Assembly (NCBI RefSeq): GCF_003086295.3
Contig: NC_092038.1
Span: 125,143,518 to 125,207,517 of the forward strand
Direction: 5' to 3'
DNA from: Arachis hypogaea
Lineage: Eukaryota; Streptophyta; Magnoliopsida; Fabales; Fabaceae
DNA length: 64,000 nt
Made by a program: the position numbers and the translations under genes. Shown piece by piece: positions 58,606 through 64,000 of this stretch (the first letter of the stretch is position 1; every line of letters begins with the position of its first letter). Below the pieces are notes generated by a model that searched no databases, was not told the origin of the DNA, and worked only from the letters and a program-made list of their open reading frames with translations.

Positions 58606-61600
58606 ATGGATCGTCTAGTTATATTTGTGTATCATCATATGAATTTCTTGCAAAGGAGTAGGGAAGATAATATGACATACAAAGAGAGTTTAGTAACTAA
58701 GATACATAGGGTGAATGTGGAGACATGCAATTTATTTTTTGTTGAAAGTTTATTTATATATTTGGGTTACTCTGGATATACCGAAGTTTATTGGTTAGAA
58801 CTTGATCTAGATTTAACTAAGGATTTGAGAGTGTTTAGAATGGATACTAATGTTATGAGAATATGTGAGAAAGCTATGAAGAATGACAACAATGTCTATC
58901 TTTATTTTGATTACCCTATTGATATCAACTCCGATATTATATTGAGGAAGATATGATCTCTGATGGTAGTAGTGAGAGTGTGTATTAAATCAATCCACCT
59001 GCTGATAATGTACACGAAGATGAAGTTACTAATAAGGTAGTTGGTGAGATTAATGAGAGGGAGAACGAAGATGCTGTTGAAGTGAATATAGTGAATGAAA
59101 TTGTGAATGAGGCCACTGTTGAGATCAATGAGTTGATTGAAGGTGTGATTGGTGCTAAGAATGAAGCTGTGAATGAAATGAATGGGAATAATGCACTGAA
59201 ATGGTATCAGCTCTAGAGAAAGGTGTTAAGAAAGTTAGAAAGAGACATCCAATATCACCACCAAGTGATTTACCCAACAAAGAATGACTAGTGAATATCT
59301 GAATAAGCTAAGACAGTAAATGAAGTCATACATGAGAATGATACTGATAATGACAATACCAACAAAGACCACAATCAAAGTACTTCTCATGATGCTAATG
59401 AAGATGCTAATTTGGACCAGCCAATTATAGATGATATGATGACAGAGGAAGTTGTTACAGAAAATACAACAGGTAAATCTTTTATTTCTATTTAATTAGA
59501 TAATATCTCAGTAAATATTGTATCATTGCTGTGAAACATGTTGTATCATTACACAAATTACAGGAGATATTTATCTTTTTTAACTGATTTTGTGACAGAT
59601 GATGTTACACAAACAGATGAAAATCCAAACATAAGAAGAAATTATTTAAGACCTCAACCGTTTGGACAAAAAATTGTTCTTGGAAAGGACAGTGAAGCAC
59701 CAAGAATAGAGGTGCCTAACCTAAATAGAGAAGATGGAGACAATAGACCTGAAATGTATCAATATGAATTTGAAAAACTATGTAGCCCTTCTAGATTTGA
59801 TGATGAAGCAGAACCTATATTTTCTCAACATAACCCCAGGACACCGTATGGAAAAATTACTCTGGAGTTAAACATGAAGTTCGAGATCACTGACCTAGAA
59901 GACATGTATTCTATATTAGGAATGAGGAAAAGAGGTGCATGATGATATGCTATGACCCTGACTGCCTTGGCTGTGTTATTGTGCCAAGACCAACTATCTA
60001 GCATCATTTCATATTAAAACATTTGTAGATGGACATTCTTGTCCAAGAAGCAACAAGAATAAGTCAATCACATGTGCTTAGGTTGCTGAAGAGGTAGTGT
60101 CAAGGCTCAGAATTCATCCCAACATATTACAGGGAGAGGCACATGAGTGATTTAAAATGGAGTATAATATTTTGTTTAATCAAATGATGATGTATAGGAC
60201 TATGAAAAAGACAAAAGATGTCATTAAAGACACAGAGAAGGATTAATACCTAAGACTGAGAGACTATCGGTACGAAATAACAAAAGCTAATCGTGAGTCA
60301 AGAACAAACATGGAGACAACTCCATAGCCAGATGGATTGTCAAAGTTTAGGAACTTGTAATTTATTTGGCTGCTTGCAATAATGGATTTAAAGCAGGGTG
60401 TAGACCCTTTATTAAATTGGATGCGATATTTCTGAAATGTTACTTTGGAGGACAATTGCTAACAATCGTTTTTTAAGATGTGAACAACTAACTGTTTCTA
60501 ATCGTATATGGGATTGTGAATGCAAAGATTAGAAAAAATTGGAGATTCTTTTTTAAGAAAATACATATCGACATAGGAGACTATAATGAGAATAAATGAA
60601 TTTTTATGTCTGACCAGCAAAAGGTGATATGCAGTATGCACTATGACCTTTTTCTGTCATGTTAGATTTTTTATATCATTGCATGAATATCTTCTAATTA
60701 TTGAATCTACTCTTTAACGTAAGGACTAATACCAGCATTATAGAATGTCATGATGGGTGTTAAGCACATATTTTGTTGTATGCACATGTGGAAAAAACCT
60801 GAACAAGAGATGGAAGGATAAAGAGCTAAAGAGAGCATTTTGACAATGTGTAAAAGCAACAATTGATTAGGAGTTCAATGATGCCATGGCCAATGTGAAA
60901 AGGATCAATATACAAGTTTGTGAGTATTTGTCAAAATTTAAGCAAGAACAATGGTTCAGATCAAAGTTTTCTAAGTGGCCGAAGGTAGATAATCTAACAG
61001 GCAACAATTGTGAGTCTTTTAATTCACAATTGTGGGTCTGTGAGGAAAGAATATTTTGACAATACTTGAGGAGTTTAAGTTCTACATCATGAAGACAATA
61101 GCTACTAATAAAGATGCACTAATGGCCTACATTAAAAAGCTAGCCCTGTATAAATCAGTAGACTAGAAAAGGAGAAAAGACAAGCTAACTATTAGGAAGC
61201 ACAATGGATTGGTAATGATTAGCACAACCAATTTGAAGTTAAAAAATGACAACATAGAGTGAGAGTGAACATATGGAAGAGAACATATTCATGTAGAAAG
61301 TAATAACTCACTGGACTACCATACTGTCATAGAATTGCAACAATCCAGAAAAAAAATGAAAAGCCTGAAAATTATGTCCATCACAAACTTACCATAAAGT
61401 TATACGATAGGATTTATCAGTTTCACTTTAATAGTATACTAAGTCAAGAGTATTGGGAGCAACATAAAGAATTTTCATGTCTCCCTCTTCCATACAAGAG
61501 GCCTATTGATAGGCCTACAAAGAAGAGGGCCAAAAACATCATTGAGCAATGTTTCGGGAGCCAATATAATGCCAAAAAAAGATATGGACAGATAACATGT

Positions 61601-62301
61601 CAAACCTGCAATACAGTAAGTCAAACAAAATGTTTAATTAACCTCTATTAAGAAAATATAAATGAATTGTTTGTGTATATGTAAATGCTGAATTACTTCA
61701 TTATTTATGTCTATGTAAGGTTGGACATAATAGTAGAATTTGTCCAGAAAGACTAACTAAAATAGCAATTGAGATGCAAGATATTGATGAGGAAGAAGTT
61801 AGAGAGCAAGAAGTAAATTAGGAGGATACTATACAGGCTTCATATACTGTTTATGTTGCGGATGAGGAACAACTCACTCAAAATTATCCACAAACTCAGC
61901 CTAAAGAGGTAAAGAGTGCAATTTAGCTTAACTTGTTATTCACAAAGTGTTGGATCTAAATTTATATAACTTTTTTTTAACTAATTACCAAAATGATCTA
62001 GAGCACTATTAATAATGGGACCACTATAACAATTGCACCATCCCTGAATACAGATACTATACTAGCAGTATCAAACTTGGTTACAGTAGCAACTGGCTCA
62101 AAAACAGCATCTCAAGTGACTACAAGGCCAACAATACTAACAACTATAAGGAGAGGCAGGCCTACTTTTGTAAGGGGTAATCTAATTTCTGCAAGAGGAA
62201 GAGGCAGCACCTTTTGGAAAAGAGTGGCAACCACTTTAACTATACCACCAACTCCTATCCAATATGCAGTAGCTACACCACCACTAGAAGTGTCAATTTA
62301 G
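58606..62301 (+). pseudogene. MULE (MuDR-type) transposase, heavily decayed
   Basis: Family pieces occur in order on the plus strand but in all frames. 58606-58954 matches the PB1-like N-terminus (YTEVYWLELDLDLTKDLRVF). 59538-59942 holds an acidic region and the MuDR N-terminal domain (FEITDLEDMYSILGMRKR). Around 60600-60900 are remnants of FMSDQQK and NLNKRWKDKELKRAF. 60900-61140 has RSKFSKWPKVDNLTG and NNCESFNSQ. About 61320-61600 has the SWIM/late-domain motif (CLPLPYKRPIDRPTKKRA). 61600-61760 has a zinc knuckle (CQTCNT...GHNSRICPE) split by an apparent intron. Many stops and frameshifts occur, so it is dead. It keeps the C-terminal parts that the MULE at 9.2-14.8 kb lacks. Confidence 0.8.
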
Positions 62302-63239
62302 TCTAAACCTTAAGGTTGCCTCCAAAATAATTCTAGCTCATAGTCTCAAAAATTACAAAATTATATTTTGTAAGTTCGGCTCTAATTAAGCCCTTTCAAC
62401 AAAATCAAAATAAGACTGGCCCTATAAGCCCTACAAGCCCTACCAATTTAATTTTTGATATTTTTGTATTTTTATCTGCTTTCTTAACTGGTGTTTGAGT
62501 TGTGCTTCATTATTTCTTTGATAATACTATATGCTTTTACTGTTTCCTTTTCTTTTTAAATTATTTCAATTCAAGTTCTAGAAATGGCATATACTATTTT
62601 ATTTCATTCTGTAGAAACTTTCCATTACATTATTCTTTATCCGGCGGCTATTAGGCGCCCATGTGAATCAAAATATATTAAGAAGAATTATAATAAAACT
62701 TAAACAAATTTAATATTTTTTTATAATTACATATTCTCAAATTTATTTCATCAAATTATTCACCATAATTAATTACTATAGATAAGCGGAATAAAGTGTT
62801 GCCAAATGATTTGAGTGATAATTTGTGAGGGGTCTTCTGAATATGTATTTTATCATTTTATGCACTTGCACAAATGTTTTTCTTTTATAAAATTTAGTTT
62901 GAAAAGTTGTTTCAAAGTGTTATAATGCTCACTAATGTTTAATTTAGAATGTTAAACGAATTATTAAGAGTATGTCTAAAATAAGTATAATAATTTTGTG
63001 CGTATTAAATGAATTATATTTTATAAATTATTTTAAAGTCCATTACCTAGTGAGCTTCATAGTAAGTAATCAATTTGTTTTGTAAATGATTTTGCTGTTA
63101 GGTTCTTGCCTAGAAAAGATATAGCAAATACTGTAGCTTTCAGATGTCCTAACTTAGACAGAAAAGTCATAAACTCAACGAAATATCTGAGGACACATTT
63201 GAGTCTCCACTTTCTATATAATATATGTATATTGGAATA
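62302..63239. other. Flank of MULE remnant
   Basis: No gene is seen. It may include the transposon's non-coding tail. Confidence 0.4.
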
Positions 63240-63540
63240 TCTGTAATGTCTTTATATATTTAGTGTTTAGAATTTTAGAGATTTAGAATTTTAAATTTAT
63301 AATTTAAAATATAGAGATTATAATTTTAAGATTTACAAGTTTAGAAATTTATAATTTAGAATTTAAGAGTTATAATTTTATGATTTAGAATTTCGTATTT
63401 AATTTTTAAAATTTTAGAGATTTTACTTTAAGGTTTAAAATTTTATGAGTTTAAGATTTATAATTTTAAGAGTTAGAGTTTCAGGATTTAAGTTTTAAAA
63501 TTTAAAATTTTTGTATTTAGAGTTTATTCATTTTTCAGTG
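63240..63540 (+). repeat. Degenerate AT repeat, TTTAGAATTTTA-type
   Basis: About 300 bp made of loosely repeated TTTAGAA, TTTTAGAG, TTTATAATT and TTTAAGATT units with no fixed period. There is a slight resemblance to plant telomere units (TTTAGGG), but no intact unit is present. Confidence 0.6.
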
Positions 63541-64000
63541 TGTATGTTCTGTTCTTTTGATTTTTTGATAGATATAGTTAAAGAGATATTATTAAAGAGT
63601 AAGGAGAAGGGTGATGAGATAATAAATGTCATGTTTGATTTCTTGATGTATATAGTTAAAAGTTGAATTTAATATGATCAATGCACATTATTTACATTTA
63701 TTTTTTAATTTTTTTTATTTTCTACGCATAAAAATGACAAAGGGATAGAAAAAGCTAATGACTTTTAATAAGTTTTATGTGTGTTGTTGAGATAGAGAAT
63801 GTATAAAGAAAAAAAGGATTAGGTGACTCATGGGTTGGCCTAGGGCTTTTGGCCTTGAAGACTTTTTAAAAATTTGACCCTATTAGTTATAAGATTTTTT
63901 ATTCTTCTAACCCTATAAAGTAGGGCCAAACATATTGACACCATTAACCACCACTCCCTCCTCAAACTAGGGTTAAATATATTGTTGTCAGACTTTTTAT
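63541..64000. other. Right edge, no gene seen
   Basis: AT-rich sequence without a recognisable feature up to the window end. Confidence 0.5.

Noticed and set aside
63240..63540. Interstitial telomere array
   Set aside because: No TTTAGGG unit is intact, so the resemblance may only reflect AT richness.

Overview
The window is nuclear DNA of a dicot plant, most likely a legume. It is AT-rich, its genes have GT-AG introns, and there are many nested transposons. One terminal-repeat type (in RIBA1 intron 3) looks familiar to me from peanut (Arachis), but that species guess is weak and rests on memory. I see no prokaryotic, organellar or free-virus genes.

Layout, left to right. 1-3.8 kb: the 5' half of a decayed Ty1/copia retrotransposon on the minus strand (protease start, Gag, primer-binding site, LTR), with a 509-bp hAT-type element whose 8-bp target duplication is perfect. 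4.67-8.43 kb: an intact seven-exon RIBA1 gene (riboflavin synthesis). 9.19-14.78 kb: a complete-ended Mutator-like element (MULE) with a perfect 9-bp target duplication, palindromic subterminal motifs, a 3'-truncated transposase gene and an uninterrupted plant-mobile-domain (PMD) gene facing it. 15.7 kb: a classical arabinogalactan protein. 18.0-19.4 kb (minus): a five-exon unnamed single-membrane-span protein, probably organellar. 20.6 kb: a RING-H2 (ATL) ubiquitin ligase. 22.6-30.9 kb: an LRR receptor-like protein pseudogene split by a second, complete but dead copia element (5-bp target duplication AGACC). 31.3 kb: a 2-oxoglutarate dioxygenase. 33.1 kb: a GT61 glycosyltransferase. 35-37.2 kb: microsatellites with a probable solo LTR that holds a nested hAT-type element. 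38.7-40.9 kb: an NPH3-type phototropism signalling gene. 43.6-46.2 kb (minus): a SAC51-type HLH gene with its conserved, intron-split upstream ORF. 46-64 kb: mostly AT-rich and repeat DNA with MITEs, a deleted hAT element, tRNA-His(GUG), one small secreted-peptide gene and a decayed MULE transposase.

The host genes mostly act separately, but RIBA1, AGP, NPH3 and SAC51 occur in the same order as I recall for Arabidopsis chromosome 5 (At5g64300, At5g64310, At5g64330, At5g64340). This points to an ancient conserved block expanded here by transposons and other genes. The strongest candidates for a second look are the MULE carrying a PMD gene with palindromic subterminal repeats, the spliced SAC51 uORF, the open in-frame first intron of NPH3, and the several precisely bounded nested insertions.
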